Positions 36,290 through 45,264 of a stretch of 64,000 nucleotides of DNA are shown one piece after another. Every line of letters starts with the position of its first letter. Positions within the stretch are counted from its first letter, which is position 1. The position numbers and the translations under genes are program-made. The notes below the pieces were generated by a model, which was not told the origin of the DNA, did no database searches, and saw nothing but the letters and a program-made list of their open reading frames with translations. Source of the DNA: JAXGMV01 sp040768445 (GTDB taxonomy: Bacteria; Chloroflexota; Anaerolineae; Anaerolineales; Anaerolineaceae); the NCBI GenBank assembly GCA_040768445.1, contig JAXGMV010000001.1, forward strand, positions 1,674,001 through 1,738,000, in the 5' to 3' direction.

Positions 36290-36589
36290 ATGAGTAAACG
36301 AACAAACCCCATTTTAGATCCAGAAAGAATCACCTGTGGCGAATGCCAGGCTGGACAGTTGCGGCGCGGGTACGTCACTTATTTCACCTGGCTTGGTGAT
36401 GAGTTGATCACAGTGCCCGATTTTCCTGCATGGGTCTGCGACCAATGCGGCCGGCGAGAATATGATGTTGATGCGCTCAACCGACTGAGTATGCTATTAA
36501 GCCCCACAGCTGGTAAGCCCTCACTCAAAAAACGGCAGCTTAATCCCATGTACGTGTCTGACCAGACCAGGCCAAGCCGACAGAAATAA
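36290..36589 (+). CDS. YgiT-type zinc finger protein
   Basis: 99 aa with two CxxC pairs (ITCGECQAG near residue 15 and WVCDQCGRREYD near 49) separated by a beta hairpin ending in ITVPDFPAWVC. This is the zinc domain also found at the N-terminus of MqsA antitoxins, but no helix-turn-helix domain or toxin gene is present, so it is not called an antitoxin. The C-terminal 30 residues are basic and Pro-rich. It is convergent with groEL across a shared terminator. Confidence 0.75.
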   Translation: MSKRTNPILDPERITCGECQAGQLRRGYVTYFTWLGDELITVPDFPAWVCDQCGRREYDVDALNRLSMLLSPTAGKPSLKKRQLNPMYVSDQTRPSRQK

Positions 36590-36613
36590 TTAGGCACTTC
36601 AAAAAAGATAATA

Positions 36614-36647
36614 AAAAAGCCACCCAATATTTTTTGGGTGGCTTTTT
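36614..36647. terminator. Bidirectional terminator between zinc finger gene and groEL
   Basis: A 14-bp stem, AAAAAGCCACCCAA with TTGGGTGGCTTTTT, has A-runs and T-runs on both sides, so it can act on both strands. Confidence 0.92.
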
Positions 36648-36672
36648 GACTGCTTGGTTAGCTTACTTGTTT

Positions 36673-38307
36673 TTAGTATTCCGGCATGGGCGGGCCAGCA
36701 GGGGCTTTTTCCGGCTGGGGCACATCGGTGATCAAGGCTTCGGTTGTCAGGATCATGGCTGCAATGGAGGCTGCATTCTCAAGAGCGCCGCGGGTGACTT
36801 TTGCAGGGTCAATTACGCCGCCTTTGACCATATCCATATATTCGTCTTTGATGACGTCATAACCGATATTGGTGTTCTTGCCTTTTTCCTGGGCTCGGCG
36901 AACATTTTCAATGATCACAGAACCTTCTTTGCCAGCATTTTCGGTGATCTTGCGCATGGGCACTTCAAGTGCCTTGCGGACAATATTGACACCAATCTGC
37001 TCGTCTTCCAATTCCATCTTGACTTTGTCAAGAGCAGGCATGGCATTGATCAGGGCGACACCGCCGCCAGGAACAATACCTTCTTCCACTGCTGCACGGG
37101 TGGCTGAGAGAGCATCTTCAACACGATGTTTCTTTTCCTTCAGCTCAGTCTCGGTGGCTGCACCGACACGGATGATTGCAACACCGCCGGATAATTTTGC
37201 CAGTCGTTCCTGCAGTTTCTCACGGTCGTAATCGCTGGTGGTTTTGTCGATTTCGACACGGATCTGCTCGATGCGGCCTCTAATGCCTGCATCGTCGCCT
37301 TTACCGCCGATAACGGTGGTGTTTTCTTTGTCAGCGGTCACTTTTTCTGCACGGCCGAGGTCTGCAACAGTTGCGGTTTCAAGCTTCTGGCCAGTTTCTT
37401 CAGAAATGACGGTTGCACCGGTCAGGATAGCAATATCCTGGAGCATAGCTTTGCGCCTGTCACCAAAACCGGGGGCTTTGACTGCCAGGACATTTAACAT
37501 GCCGCGCAGTTTGTTGAGTACGAGGGTGGCAAGTGCTTCGCCGTCAATGTCTTCAGCGATGATGACGAGATCGCGTTTACCAACCTGGACTAATTTTTCG
37601 AGCAGGGGAACGATATCAGCCGCAGCTGAGATCTTCTTGTCATGAATCAGGATGTAAGGTTCGGGGATGACAGCTTCCATGTGCTCGGCATCGGTTACGA
37701 AATAAGGAGAGATATAGCCGCGGTCAAACTGCATACCTTCGACATACTCAGTTTCGAACTCAAGACCTTTTGATTCTTCAACGGTAATAACGCCGTCTTT
37801 ACCAACTTTGTCCATGACTTCGGCAATTAACTCACCGATATTGCGGTCCTGGGCTGAAATGGTGGCAACATTACCGATATCTTCTTTGGTAGAGATGGAG
37901 ATAGCCTGGCTGCGGATTGCGTCAGCTACTGCTTTTGAAGCAGCTTCAATGCCGCGTTTGAGCAGCATGGGGTTGGCGCCAGCAGACAGGGTCTTTAGAC
38001 CCTCAGAAACGATTGAGTGTGCCAGTACTGTTGAGGTTGTGGTGCCATCACCGGCAATATCGTTGGTTTTGGTAGCAGCTTCTTTGAGCAGCTGGGCACC
38101 CATGTTCTCAAAAGGATCTTCAAGCTCGATCTCTTTAGCAACGGTGACGCCATCGTGTGTGATGGTGGGTGATCCAAACTTGCGATCAATAGCCACATTG
38201 CGGCCTTTTGGGCCAAGTGTGGTAGCAACGGCTGTTGCTACTGCATCAATACCATTTCTTAGTCTGCGACGTGCATCTTCAGAAAATACGAGTTGTTTAG
38301 CTCCCAT
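36673..38307 (-). CDS. groEL: 60-kDa chaperonin GroEL
   Basis: 544 aa, full length. ATPase motifs are visible as LGPKGRNVAIDRKFG near residue 31, NDIAGDGTTTSTVLA near 82 and GGGVALINA near 413. The C-terminus ends PAGPPMPEY instead of the common Gly-Gly-Met repeats. It forms the double-ring folding chamber with GroES. It is 35 bp downstream of groES and under the CIRCE-controlled promoter. Confidence 0.98.
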   Translation of the reverse strand: MGAKQLVFSEDARRRLRNGIDAVATAVATTLGPKGRNVAIDRKFGSPTITHDGVTVAKEIELEDPFENMGAQLLKEAATKTNDIAGDGTTTSTVLAHSIVSEGLKTLSAGANPMLLKRGIEAASKAVADAIRSQAISISTKEDIGNVATISAQDRNIGELIAEVMDKVGKDGVITVEESKGLEFETEYVEGMQFDRGYISPYFVTDAEHMEAVIPEPYILIHDKKISAAADIVPLLEKLVQVGKRDLVIIAEDIDGEALATLVLNKLRGMLNVLAVKAPGFGDRRKAMLQDIAILTGATVISEETGQKLETATVADLGRAEKVTADKENTTVIGGKGDDAGIRGRIEQIRVEIDKTTSDYDREKLQERLAKLSGGVAIIRVGAATETELKEKKHRVEDALSATRAAVEEGIVPGGGVALINAMPALDKVKMELEDEQIGVNIVRKALEVPMRKITENAGKEGSVIIENVRRAQEKGKNTNIGYDVIKDEYMDMVKGGVIDPAKVTRGALENAASIAAMILTTEALITDVPQPEKAPAGPPMPEY

Positions 38308-38342
38308 ATGTAGACTCCTTGTTTTTGTTTTTAAGTAATTAA

Positions 38343-38639
38343 TTAATCAACAACTATTGCGAGTAAATCGCTTTCGCGCATGATCAAGAGTTTTTTGCCA
38401 TCGATCTTGATCTCGGTTCCAGCGTATTTGGCAAAGAGAACGACATCATTCACTTTCACATCCATCGGGATGCGATCGCCGTCTTCATCACGGTCGCCAT
38501 CGCCGGCTGCAATAACACGGCCTTTTTGTGGTTTTTCTTTTGCGGTTTCGGGAAGAACAATGCCCCCACTGGTAACTTCTTCTTGTTCGATGGGTTCAAC
38601 AACAACCCTGCTGCCTAATGGTTTTAATTTCATTGCCAT
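38343..38639 (-). CDS. groES: 10-kDa co-chaperonin GroES
   Basis: 98 aa. The start is ATG 38639, exactly five bases after GGAGG; an in-frame TTG at 38651 overlaps that site. The mobile loop EEVTSGGIVLPETAKEKPQ is near residue 20 and the beta-barrel core near 60-95 (VNDVVLFAKYAGTEIKIDG). It caps GroEL. First gene of the heat-shock operon. Confidence 0.97.
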   Translation of the reverse strand: MAMKLKPLGSRVVVEPIEQEEVTSGGIVLPETAKEKPQKGRVIAAGDGDRDEDGDRIPMDVKVNDVVLFAKYAGTEIKIDGKKLLIMRESDLLAIVVD

Positions 38640-38685
38640 ATTTTCCTCCAAATATCAGGATGTTATAGTACAGGTTTTTAGATTT

Positions 38686-38712
38686 TTAGCACTCTACTAA
38701 TGTGAGTGCTAA
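38686..38712 (-). promoter_or_regulatory. CIRCE operator (HrcA binding site)
   Basis: TTAGCACTC, nine bases, GAGTGCTAA: a perfect match to the CIRCE consensus. It begins 10 bp downstream of the -10 element, so it covers the start of the groES-groEL mRNA. Control by HrcA is therefore expected; hrcA itself is not in the window. Confidence 0.97.
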
Positions 38713-38722
38713 ATCGAATGAA

Positions 38723-38751
38723 ATAATACCTGTGTTTGAGTTGAAAGTCAA
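38723..38751 (-). promoter_or_regulatory. groES-groEL promoter
   Basis: TTGACT (38746-38751), 17-bp spacer, TATTAT (38723-38728) on the minus strand, placed just upstream of CIRCE. Confidence 0.85.
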
Positions 38752-38788
38752 GAGGAAATGGCGGTTTCTTATAAATCTCTGATAATCA

Positions 38789-40117
38789 TTATCGTGTGAT
38801 ACCAAACGAAGCACAGATTTCTTCTGAGGGTGTGATGATGGACATGATCGTATCGTCCGATCCGAACTCCTCGCGCACCTCATCGAATATTTCCAGTGCT
38901 TGTTGACAGTAGGTGTTATAAGGGCGGTGAAGGCCGGCGAGAGCAGATCCATAGGTATACCAGTAAACAACCGAGGAGCTGGATACAGGCATTCCTTCGA
39001 TAGCGATAGCCGGATCAGTTTCAGCGTTACACTGCCTTACCGAACAGCTTTCTTCAGCTGTGCAGCCCAGGGTGGCACATTTGAGGGCTTCCAGAGAGCC
39101 TTCGTAGTTGCGAGATTTGAAGTAGACAATACCCAACTGGCCGTATACATCTGGTGAGTAGGGGTTGTACTGCAGCGCTTTCAACACGTTTCGTGAAGCA
39201 ACAAAGAATTCGCCCATCCGGGTGTAAGTTTTTCCAATTGCAAGGTAAGGCAGTGGATCTAATATGCCCAACTGCGAGTTAATGGTGGCTGCTTTGTCAA
39301 AGTACTCAAGCGCCATACTGTAGTTTTCAAGCACGCGGTAATTCAATCCAATTGACAGGTGCAGATAGGTGAAGTTGGGTGTGATTTCAACCGCACGTTT
39401 GTAGGCATTTATGGCTTCACCATAATTACCGTAGGTTTCCTGAAGATATCCATACACACGGTGGACATCCATCAAGGAAGGGTCTTTCTCGAGTGCCTGC
39501 CTGATATACTGGTCAGCCTGACCCCATTTCTGTTGACCAATAAGTAGTTCAGCGTAATAGACGAGGGCAAGGATATTGTTGTTATCCAGTTGCAGTGCTC
39601 TCACAGCTGATTGTTCTGCATTGGTTGAATAGGCTGCAGATTCACTACCAGATAAACCTGAAAATGATAGCCAATTTTCAACAAATGATTTGGCAGCCCA
39701 GATCCCGCTGTCATCCGTAGACACTTCAAGCGCCTGGTTTATGACTGCCATGGCTTCCTGTAACCGTTGGAATTTCTCCGTGTCTGTTGTTAACAGCGTG
39801 GTAGAGTAGGTTTGAATGCGCACCAACTCTGCATAAAGATCAAGATTAGTCGGGTCAAGTTTTATGGCAGACTGGTATGCAGTAATTGCTTTGTTAAGAT
39901 CACCAGCCATGAAATGTGTTTGACCCTCAAGAGCGTAGGAGTTCGTGGTTCGGGTTGGTAGAGGTGTCGGCAGAAAGGGAGAGACAATCTCTTCATTTCT
40001 GAATGACCGGAGCACAACCAGCCCAACGATAATCAGTATGAAAAGCAACAATACCCTGTATGGGTTGCTGCTCGTGCGCGTCTGCCGGAATTCGATTTGT
40101 TTACCGCTGAGGTTCAT
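38789..40117 (-). CDS. Membrane-anchored TPR protein (second of tandem pair)
   Basis: 442 aa. One membrane segment at about residues 20-40 (YRVLLLFILIIVGLVVL), then a short Pro/Thr stretch (PFLPTPLPTRTTNSY) and about eight TPR units (for example AYQSAIKLDPTNLDLYAEL and YFDKAATINSQLG). The C-terminal region has six Cys around CATLGCTAEESCSVRQC, absent from its paralogue. ATG 40117 overlaps the stop of the upstream paralogue by four bases. TPRs bind proteins; the partner is unknown. Confidence 0.85.
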   Translation of the reverse strand: MNLSGKQIEFRQTRTSSNPYRVLLLFILIIVGLVVLRSFRNEEIVSPFLPTPLPTRTTNSYALEGQTHFMAGDLNKAITAYQSAIKLDPTNLDLYAELVRIQTYSTTLLTTDTEKFQRLQEAMAVINQALEVSTDDSGIWAAKSFVENWLSFSGLSGSESAAYSTNAEQSAVRALQLDNNNILALVYYAELLIGQQKWGQADQYIRQALEKDPSLMDVHRVYGYLQETYGNYGEAINAYKRAVEITPNFTYLHLSIGLNYRVLENYSMALEYFDKAATINSQLGILDPLPYLAIGKTYTRMGEFFVASRNVLKALQYNPYSPDVYGQLGIVYFKSRNYEGSLEALKCATLGCTAEESCSVRQCNAETDPAIAIEGMPVSSSSVVYWYTYGSALAGLHRPYNTYCQQALEIFDEVREEFGSDDTIMSIITPSEEICASFGITR

Positions 40118-41400
40118 GGTTGTGCAGTCCCAGTTGGTTCTAAATTCGGCTCCAATTCAGCGGTTGCTTGAGGTATTGGCGTTGATACAGCCACTTCTTT
40201 GCAAATTTCTACAATAGCTTCAGCGTTGTACATTGAATATTCATCAGTTGGCACATTCTCTACCAGCATTTGTGATATTTGCAGTGCTCTTGTGCAGTCA
40301 GACGTTCGTGCCAGTGACAGACCATAGGTGTAATAATACTCAGCGATTCTGCCATAATCCAAAGGCAAGCCTTCGACTTCTTCACCAGTATCAGTGATAC
40401 CGCCTTGAATGGCGAGCCCCAGGTTTTTAAGGGCATTGCCATATTCCAGGTTGCGGAAATTCATCAAGCCGAGATTTCCGTACATATAAGGATCTGATGG
40501 CGAATCTTTGACAGCCTGTTCAGCATATTGAATAGCTTTGGCAAACTCACCGATAGTTGCATAGGTACGGGAGATATAAGTATCGGGGTCAGAATCGGCA
40601 GGATTCAGAGCATTGGCGAGGTTGAATTCCTCTACCGCTTTGTCATATTGTTCAAGGTACCTGTATGCACGGCCAAGCGCCAGATGCAGTCTGGCGTTGT
40701 TTGGTTCAAGGCTGATGGCCGTCTGATATTCAACCATTGCTTCGGCATAGTTGGACGTATACTCCAACACAAGCCCGCGTGCGTGATGTGCTTCGTAGGA
40801 GTTGGGACTGAGAGAAAGTGCCATTCTTGATGCCTCAATAGCCCTTTCAGTGGCACCAATTGGGCCGGTGCCGGATTGACCCTGCAGTATCAGGATTTCA
40901 GCCAGGTAGGCATGTGCCACACCGTTATTGGGATCCAACTCGAGTGCCGTGTTGATGGCGCTTTCAGCCAGCAAATATTCATTCATATACCCCAGGATGC
41001 TGCCCCTCAGTGCATGTGCAGCTGAGTTGTTGGGGTTGAGAAGCAGGGCGTTTTCACTGTTCGTCAACGCTTCAGCATATGATTTATTATTAACCTGCAG
41101 TCTTGCCAGTGCGAGATAGAGGTTTGGGTTTTTTGGGTTAACCTGTATGGCTTCAGTGTATGCCTGGATAGCCAATGTGGTCTTACCTTCAGACAACAGT
41201 GACTCAGCGCTGGTGATATAAGACTCGGGCGACCGCGTTGGTGTTGGCGTTGGAATAAAGAGAGGGGGAATCGTCGGCACCACCACCTGGTTAAAGTAAA
41301 ATGCAACGCCAACCAGAACTGCGAGGATAATCACCCGCAGGGGATTTGAGCGTTTTTTTGTACGCCGGCTTACCGACCATTTACTACCTTTTAAGTACAT
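40114..41400 (-). CDS. Membrane-anchored TPR protein (first of tandem pair)
   Basis: 428 aa. A basic N-terminus (SRRTKKRSNPLR) and one membrane segment at about 23-42 precede a PTPTPTRSP linker and about nine TPRs (AYTEAIQVNPKNPNLY, NALLLNPNNSAAHALRG, EYQTAISLEPNNARLH). The tail is Pro/Thr/Glu-rich. Both proteins share the same plan and a YYYTYGLSLA-type segment near the C-terminus, indicating tandem duplication. Its ATG lies directly at the predicted transcription start with no ribosome site, which suggests a leaderless mRNA. Confidence 0.85.
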   Translation of the reverse strand: MYLKGSKWSVSRRTKKRSNPLRVIILAVLVGVAFYFNQVVVPTIPPLFIPTPTPTRSPESYITSAESLLSEGKTTLAIQAYTEAIQVNPKNPNLYLALARLQVNNKSYAEALTNSENALLLNPNNSAAHALRGSILGYMNEYLLAESAINTALELDPNNGVAHAYLAEILILQGQSGTGPIGATERAIEASRMALSLSPNSYEAHHARGLVLEYTSNYAEAMVEYQTAISLEPNNARLHLALGRAYRYLEQYDKAVEEFNLANALNPADSDPDTYISRTYATIGEFAKAIQYAEQAVKDSPSDPYMYGNLGLMNFRNLEYGNALKNLGLAIQGGITDTGEEVEGLPLDYGRIAEYYYTYGLSLARTSDCTRALQISQMLVENVPTDEYSMYNAEAIVEICKEVAVSTPIPQATAELEPNLEPTGTAQP

Positions 41401-41406
41401 AAATTG

Positions 41407-41435
41407 ATAGTAACTGGAACTATTGCAGACGTCAA
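41407..41435 (-). promoter_or_regulatory. Promoter giving a leaderless TPR-operon mRNA
   Basis: TTGACG (41430-41435), 17-bp spacer, TACTAT (41407-41412). The expected start, 6-8 bases past the -10, coincides with ATG 41400. Confidence 0.75.
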
Positions 41436-41521
41436 GATCAGTTTTTTAGTTAGAAAGCACTTTTTCCAGTTGGTTAGACGTTAGAATCCAAGTTGAACAG
41501 CCTGCCTGTTAAAAGCTCAGA

Positions 41522-41530
41522 TGCTATAAT
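41522..41530 (+). promoter_or_regulatory. Extended -10 promoter for DDAH-family gene
   Basis: TGCTATAAT matches the extended -10. It lies 31 nt before GTG 41562, with AAAGGTGA as ribosome site between. Confidence 0.6.
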
Positions 41531-41561
41531 CAATCCAATTCTTACACATCAAAGGTGAACT

Positions 41562-42341
41562 GTGACACATTTTTCACGCGCAATTGTACACCCGCCGACA
41601 GTCAATTTTGCTGATGGTTTAACCAGTGTCAACCTTGGCCTGCCAGATTATCACCTGGCACTTGAACAACATGAAAACTACTGCCAGGCTCTGGTAGACT
41701 GCGGACTGGAAGTCATATCGCTGCAGCCGGATGATCGCTATCCTGATGCGACATTTGTTGAAGATACGGCCATTCTGACTGATAAATTCGCGCTAATCAC
41801 AAACCCTGGCGCCGCCAGCCGGAAAGGCGAGGAAACTGAGATCGCTAAAGTACTGGAAGGTTTCTATGATGCCATGCACACTATTCAGGCACCAGGGACG
41901 TTGGACGGCGGCGACATCTGTGATGCTGACGGGCATTTCTTTATCGGCATTTCCCACAGGACGAACAAACATGGCGCTGAACAACTGGCAGGGTTCCTGA
42001 AGCAATATGGCTACTCCAGCACGATGATTGACATCCGCAATACTTCGGGCATTTTGCATCTTAAGAGCGGCATAGCCTACCTTGGCGATGATACGATGCT
42101 GGTGACAGAGCCATTCTCACAGCATGAAGCGCTGCTACCCTACAAGCGGCTGGTTGTACCAGTTGAGCACGAAGCCTATGCGGCGAATTGCATCAGGGTT
42201 AATGACACTGTTCTCTTTGCCAAAGGATTTCCAGCCACACAGCAGCTGCTTGAATCTGCAGGCTACGCGCTCAAAGTACTGCCGGTGAGCGAGTTTGAAA
42301 AAATGGACGGCGGCTTATCTTGCTTATCCCTGCGGTTTTAA
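41562..42341 (+). CDS. Dimethylarginine dimethylaminohydrolase (DDAH)-family amidinohydrolase
   Basis: 259 aa, penta-beta-propeller guanidine-modifying enzyme. Landmarks are PDATFVEDTAI near residue 61 (substrate acidic residues), GTLDGGDICDADG near 112, the catalytic His in ILHLKSGIAYLG near 165 and the catalytic Cys in GGLSCLSLRF at the C-terminus. DDAH hydrolyses methylated arginines to citrulline; close relatives act on arginine or other guanidino compounds. GTG 41562 follows AAAGGTGAACT. Confidence 0.9.
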   Translation: MTHFSRAIVHPPTVNFADGLTSVNLGLPDYHLALEQHENYCQALVDCGLEVISLQPDDRYPDATFVEDTAILTDKFALITNPGAASRKGEETEIAKVLEGFYDAMHTIQAPGTLDGGDICDADGHFFIGISHRTNKHGAEQLAGFLKQYGYSSTMIDIRNTSGILHLKSGIAYLGDDTMLVTEPFSQHEALLPYKRLVVPVEHEAYAANCIRVNDTVLFAKGFPATQQLLESAGYALKVLPVSEFEKMDGGLSCLSLRF

Positions 42342-42447
42342 AGGTGCCATCAAAATATGTCTAACGAATCAGAAAATATGCTCAAATGACTTCCTGATTT
42401 GATAAAGAAAATAGGGCAAAAGAACCTGAGAGTCTTGCTGCAGCAAA

Positions 42448-42954
42448 ATGAAACCTGATATTGACCAGCTCATAAAATTTCTTAACCTGAAACCACTTGT
42501 AAACGAAGGTGGATTGTTCCGGCAGACGTATCTCTCACCCCTTATCTATCAATTCCCCGATCAGCCTGGTGTGAAGTGTCACCTGTGCACTGCCATCTAT
42601 TATCTGCTAACTGCAGAGCAAGACAGTTTTTCTGAAATACACAAACTGTCAACTGATGAGATTTACCATTTTTACCTTGGAGACCCAGTTGAGCAGTTGA
42701 GGTTGTATCCCGACGGAAGTGGTGAACTTATTCTTCTTGGGCAGGATATTCTCAAAGGCCAACAGGTGCAGAGTGTTGTTTCAGATGGTGTTTGGCAGGG
42801 ATCATGTTTGGCAGAAGGTGGCGAGTATGCTTTATTAGGCACTACCATGGCACCTGGCTATCGCGCTGAAGATTATGTACGTGGTAATCGCCAATCATTA
42901 TCCTCTTTGTATTCCGCCTGGCAGACGCTGATTGGCAACCTGACACGAATTTAA
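42448..42954 (+). CDS. DUF985 cupin-like protein
   Basis: 168 aa matching the DUF985 cupin family: LVNEGGLFRQTYLS near residue 17, TAIYYLLTAEQDSFSEIHKL near 48, DEIYHFYLGDPVEQL, and GTTMAPGYRAEDYV near 132. The fold is a small beta-barrel; members bind sugars or metals but no reaction is firmly assigned. ATG 42448 has a poor ribosome site. It stands between the DDAH gene and trmD. Confidence 0.87.
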   Translation: MKPDIDQLIKFLNLKPLVNEGGLFRQTYLSPLIYQFPDQPGVKCHLCTAIYYLLTAEQDSFSEIHKLSTDEIYHFYLGDPVEQLRLYPDGSGELILLGQDILKGQQVQSVVSDGVWQGSCLAEGGEYALLGTTMAPGYRAEDYVRGNRQSLSSLYSAWQTLIGNLTRI

Positions 42955-43075
42955 ATAGCAATCACTGTGAGAATGTCATTACCCGCCATGTTTATAAATA
43001 ATTCCAATTGAAAATGATTACCGCAATTGGCACCACTCCTGTAAAATTATTGGTAATAAATGGATTTGAAACCAA

Positions 43076-43840
43076 ATGAAATTTGACATATTTTCACTCT
43101 TCCCGGGTATGTTCATGCCATATTTACAGGAGTCTATCTTGCAGCGGGCTCAACAATATGGCCTGATACAGGTTGATATCCATGATATTAGGGCTTACAC
43201 CACCGATAAACACCATGTCACTGACGATACACCATACGGCGGCGGCGGGGGTATGGTCATGAAACCAGAACCGATATTTGCCGCAGTGGAACAAGTGCTT
43301 GGAAGCGCACCTGCCTGCCCGGTAATCTTGGTGACACCGCAGGGAAGGCCGTTTACCCAGAAGATTGCAATGGAATACAGCCAGTTGGAACACCTCGCGA
43401 TTGTGTGCGGGCGGTATGAGGGCGTGGATGAAAGGGTAAGGCTGCACCTGGTAACGGAAGAAATCTCCATTGGTGATTTTGTCCTGACTGGCGGCGAACT
43501 GCCTGCGTTGATGATAATAGACGCAGTCAGCCGGCTGCTGCCCGGCGTATTGGGCGACCCGGATGGCGCTATGGATGATTCTTTCGCCAGTGGACTGCTT
43601 GAGTACCCGCATTATACAAGACCGGCTGATTTTCGCGGTTGGACAGTGCCTGATGTGCTTGTTTCTGGCAACCATGCTGAGATCAACCGCTGGCGCCGGC
43701 ATCAGGCGCTGGAAAGGACTTTCAAACGGCGGCCCGACCTGCTTGAAAAAATTACGCTGACAAAAGAAGATTTGAAATTCCTGGCTCAATTGAAAGCCAG
43801 TTTGAATGACACGATTGACCCCCAAGAGAATTCATCATAA
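43076..43840 (+). CDS. trmD: tRNA (guanine37-N1)-methyltransferase TrmD
   Basis: 254 aa SPOUT-class enzyme that methylates G37 beside the anticodon to prevent frameshifting. The conserved DTPYGGGGGMVMKPEPI lies near residue 50, the trefoil knot near 85-145 (LVTPQGRPFTQ, VCGRYEGVDERV, SIGDFVLTGGELP), and SGLLEYPHYTRP near 170. The genomic partners rpsP, rimM and rplS are absent here; trmD is separate from the canonical ribosomal cluster. No strong ribosome site precedes ATG 43076. Confidence 0.97.
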   Translation: MKFDIFSLFPGMFMPYLQESILQRAQQYGLIQVDIHDIRAYTTDKHHVTDDTPYGGGGGMVMKPEPIFAAVEQVLGSAPACPVILVTPQGRPFTQKIAMEYSQLEHLAIVCGRYEGVDERVRLHLVTEEISIGDFVLTGGELPALMIIDAVSRLLPGVLGDPDGAMDDSFASGLLEYPHYTRPADFRGWTVPDVLVSGNHAEINRWRRHQALERTFKRRPDLLEKITLTKEDLKFLAQLKASLNDTIDPQENSS

Positions 43841-43856
43841 AGGAAAGGTATTCACC

Positions 43857-45119
43857 ATGGCAAAATTTAATTATTGGAAAACATTTCTACTTGGTTTTGG
43901 CTTTTTTGGTGTCAGCATCATTTGGGGAACATACAACGCTTTTGTACCCCTGTTCCTGGATGGTAAGTTTGGGCTGACAGCAGCATGGATTGGTTTCTTC
44001 ATGACGCTGGACAATATTGCCGCCCTGTTGATTCAGCCGCCGGTTGGCGCCTGGTCTGACAGGCTGCGCACGCCCATCGGCCGCAGGATGCCGTTTATCC
44101 TGATTGGTGCGCCGGTTGGGGCAATTGCTTTTGGTTTAATACCACTGGCGGCTGTTCTGCCCCTATTTGTTGCCTGCACCAGTTCGTTACTGCTCAGTAT
44201 GGCTTTCTGGCGCACACCTGTGATTGCCCTTATGCCCGATATTACACCGTCAAAGTACCGCTCACAGGCGAATGGCATCATTAATTTTATGGGCGGTATC
44301 GGCGCGATCGTGTCGTTCCTTGGCGGTGCAGCACTCTACGAAATGAATCCTGCCTTCCCATTCTGGCTTGGCTCAATACTTGTCATTGTCTCAGCACTGT
44401 TGGTTTTCATATTTATCAAAGAACCAAAAGAGTACACAACCCAAACTGAAAAGAAACCCAACATGATGGAAAGCTTGAAAGAGCTGGCAGCAGATAAAGA
44501 TAAAAGCGCCCTGCGCATTCTGCTGGCGATATTCTTCTGGTTCGTCAGCTATAATGCCATTGAAGCCTTTTTCACACTGTATTCCGTGCACCATTTGCGC
44601 TTGCCTGAGGCGGACGGTGCCCGTCTGCTTGGCCAGCTGTCAGTCATCTTTGTCCTGTTCTCACTGCCCTCAGGTTTCATTGGTGCAAAAATTGGACGTA
44701 AGGTAACGATCATTATGGGTATTGTGTTGATGGCTGCAATGATGTTACTGATGTACCTTCTCCCTGCAAGTACATTGACTATCCAACTCACCAAGCTGCC
44801 TGTGCTGGGTGTTGTGCCAGTAGTCGGATTGATCTTGATGTTTGCCGGCCTTGCCTGGGCGCTGATCAATGTCAACTCACTCCCGATGGTCGTGGACATG
44901 ACAGAGGACAGCCGTGTGGGCACTTATACCGGTTTGTATTACCTGTTCTCCACCATGGCTGCCATCCTTGGACCAAACATCAACGGCTGGATCGTTCAGC
45001 TTTCAGGCAATAATTACCGTTTCACAATGTTCGTCGGACCAATTTTTATGGTGTGTGCTCTGCTGATGATGCTGGGTGTACGAAGAGGCGAAATCAAGCG
45101 CACAGAGGATCAGAATTAG
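43857..45119 (+). CDS. MFS transporter (GPH/SLC45-like)
   Basis: 420 aa, twelve hydrophobic segments. The start at ATG 43857 follows AAAGGAAAGG; the longer frame starts inside trmD. The loop between helices 2 and 3 reads GAWSDRLRTPIGRRMPFI, typical of the glycoside/sucrose-type MFS branch, and PDITPSKYRSQANGIINFMG is also characteristic. Such proteins co-transport sugars with cations. No sugar gene is adjacent, so the substrate remains unknown. Confidence 0.88.
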   Translation: MAKFNYWKTFLLGFGFFGVSIIWGTYNAFVPLFLDGKFGLTAAWIGFFMTLDNIAALLIQPPVGAWSDRLRTPIGRRMPFILIGAPVGAIAFGLIPLAAVLPLFVACTSSLLLSMAFWRTPVIALMPDITPSKYRSQANGIINFMGGIGAIVSFLGGAALYEMNPAFPFWLGSILVIVSALLVFIFIKEPKEYTTQTEKKPNMMESLKELAADKDKSALRILLAIFFWFVSYNAIEAFFTLYSVHHLRLPEADGARLLGQLSVIFVLFSLPSGFIGAKIGRKVTIIMGIVLMAAMMLLMYLLPASTLTIQLTKLPVLGVVPVVGLILMFAGLAWALINVNSLPMVVDMTEDSRVGTYTGLYYLFSTMAAILGPNINGWIVQLSGNNYRFTMFVGPIFMVCALLMMLGVRRGEIKRTEDQN

Positions 45120-45147
45120 CAGATTAATTATATTGATAATTGAATCA

Positions 45148-45181
45148 CTTGCGCCCCTACCATCAGGGGCGCAAGCTCTTT
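45148..45181 (+). terminator. Terminator after MFS gene
   Basis: Stem CTTGCGCCCCT (45148-45158) with AGGGGCGCAAG (45165-45175), loop ACCATC, followed by CTCTTTTTG. Confidence 0.9.
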
Positions 45182-45264
45182 TTGACAACACAATATGGAA
45201 TCAACAACCTTTGCCAGCTGCAAAAGATCGCTAAAAATTTTGAGGGGAGTAAGCTATTACCGTT

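Noticed and set aside
36290..36589. MqsA-type antitoxin of a toxin-antitoxin pair
   Set aside because: The zinc domain fits, but there is no HTH domain and no MqsR-like toxin next to it.
37808..38338. 176-codon plus-strand frame
   Set aside because: It is antisense to groEL and has the Ser/Ala-rich composition typical of a shadow frame.
43004..43030. Inverted repeat CCAATTG/CAATTGG before trmD as a terminator or operator
   Set aside because: Stem of only 7 AT-rich bp with a 13-nt loop and no T-tract; too weak to call.
43124..43825. 233-codon minus-strand frame
   Set aside because: It is entirely antisense to trmD, whose motifs are unambiguous.
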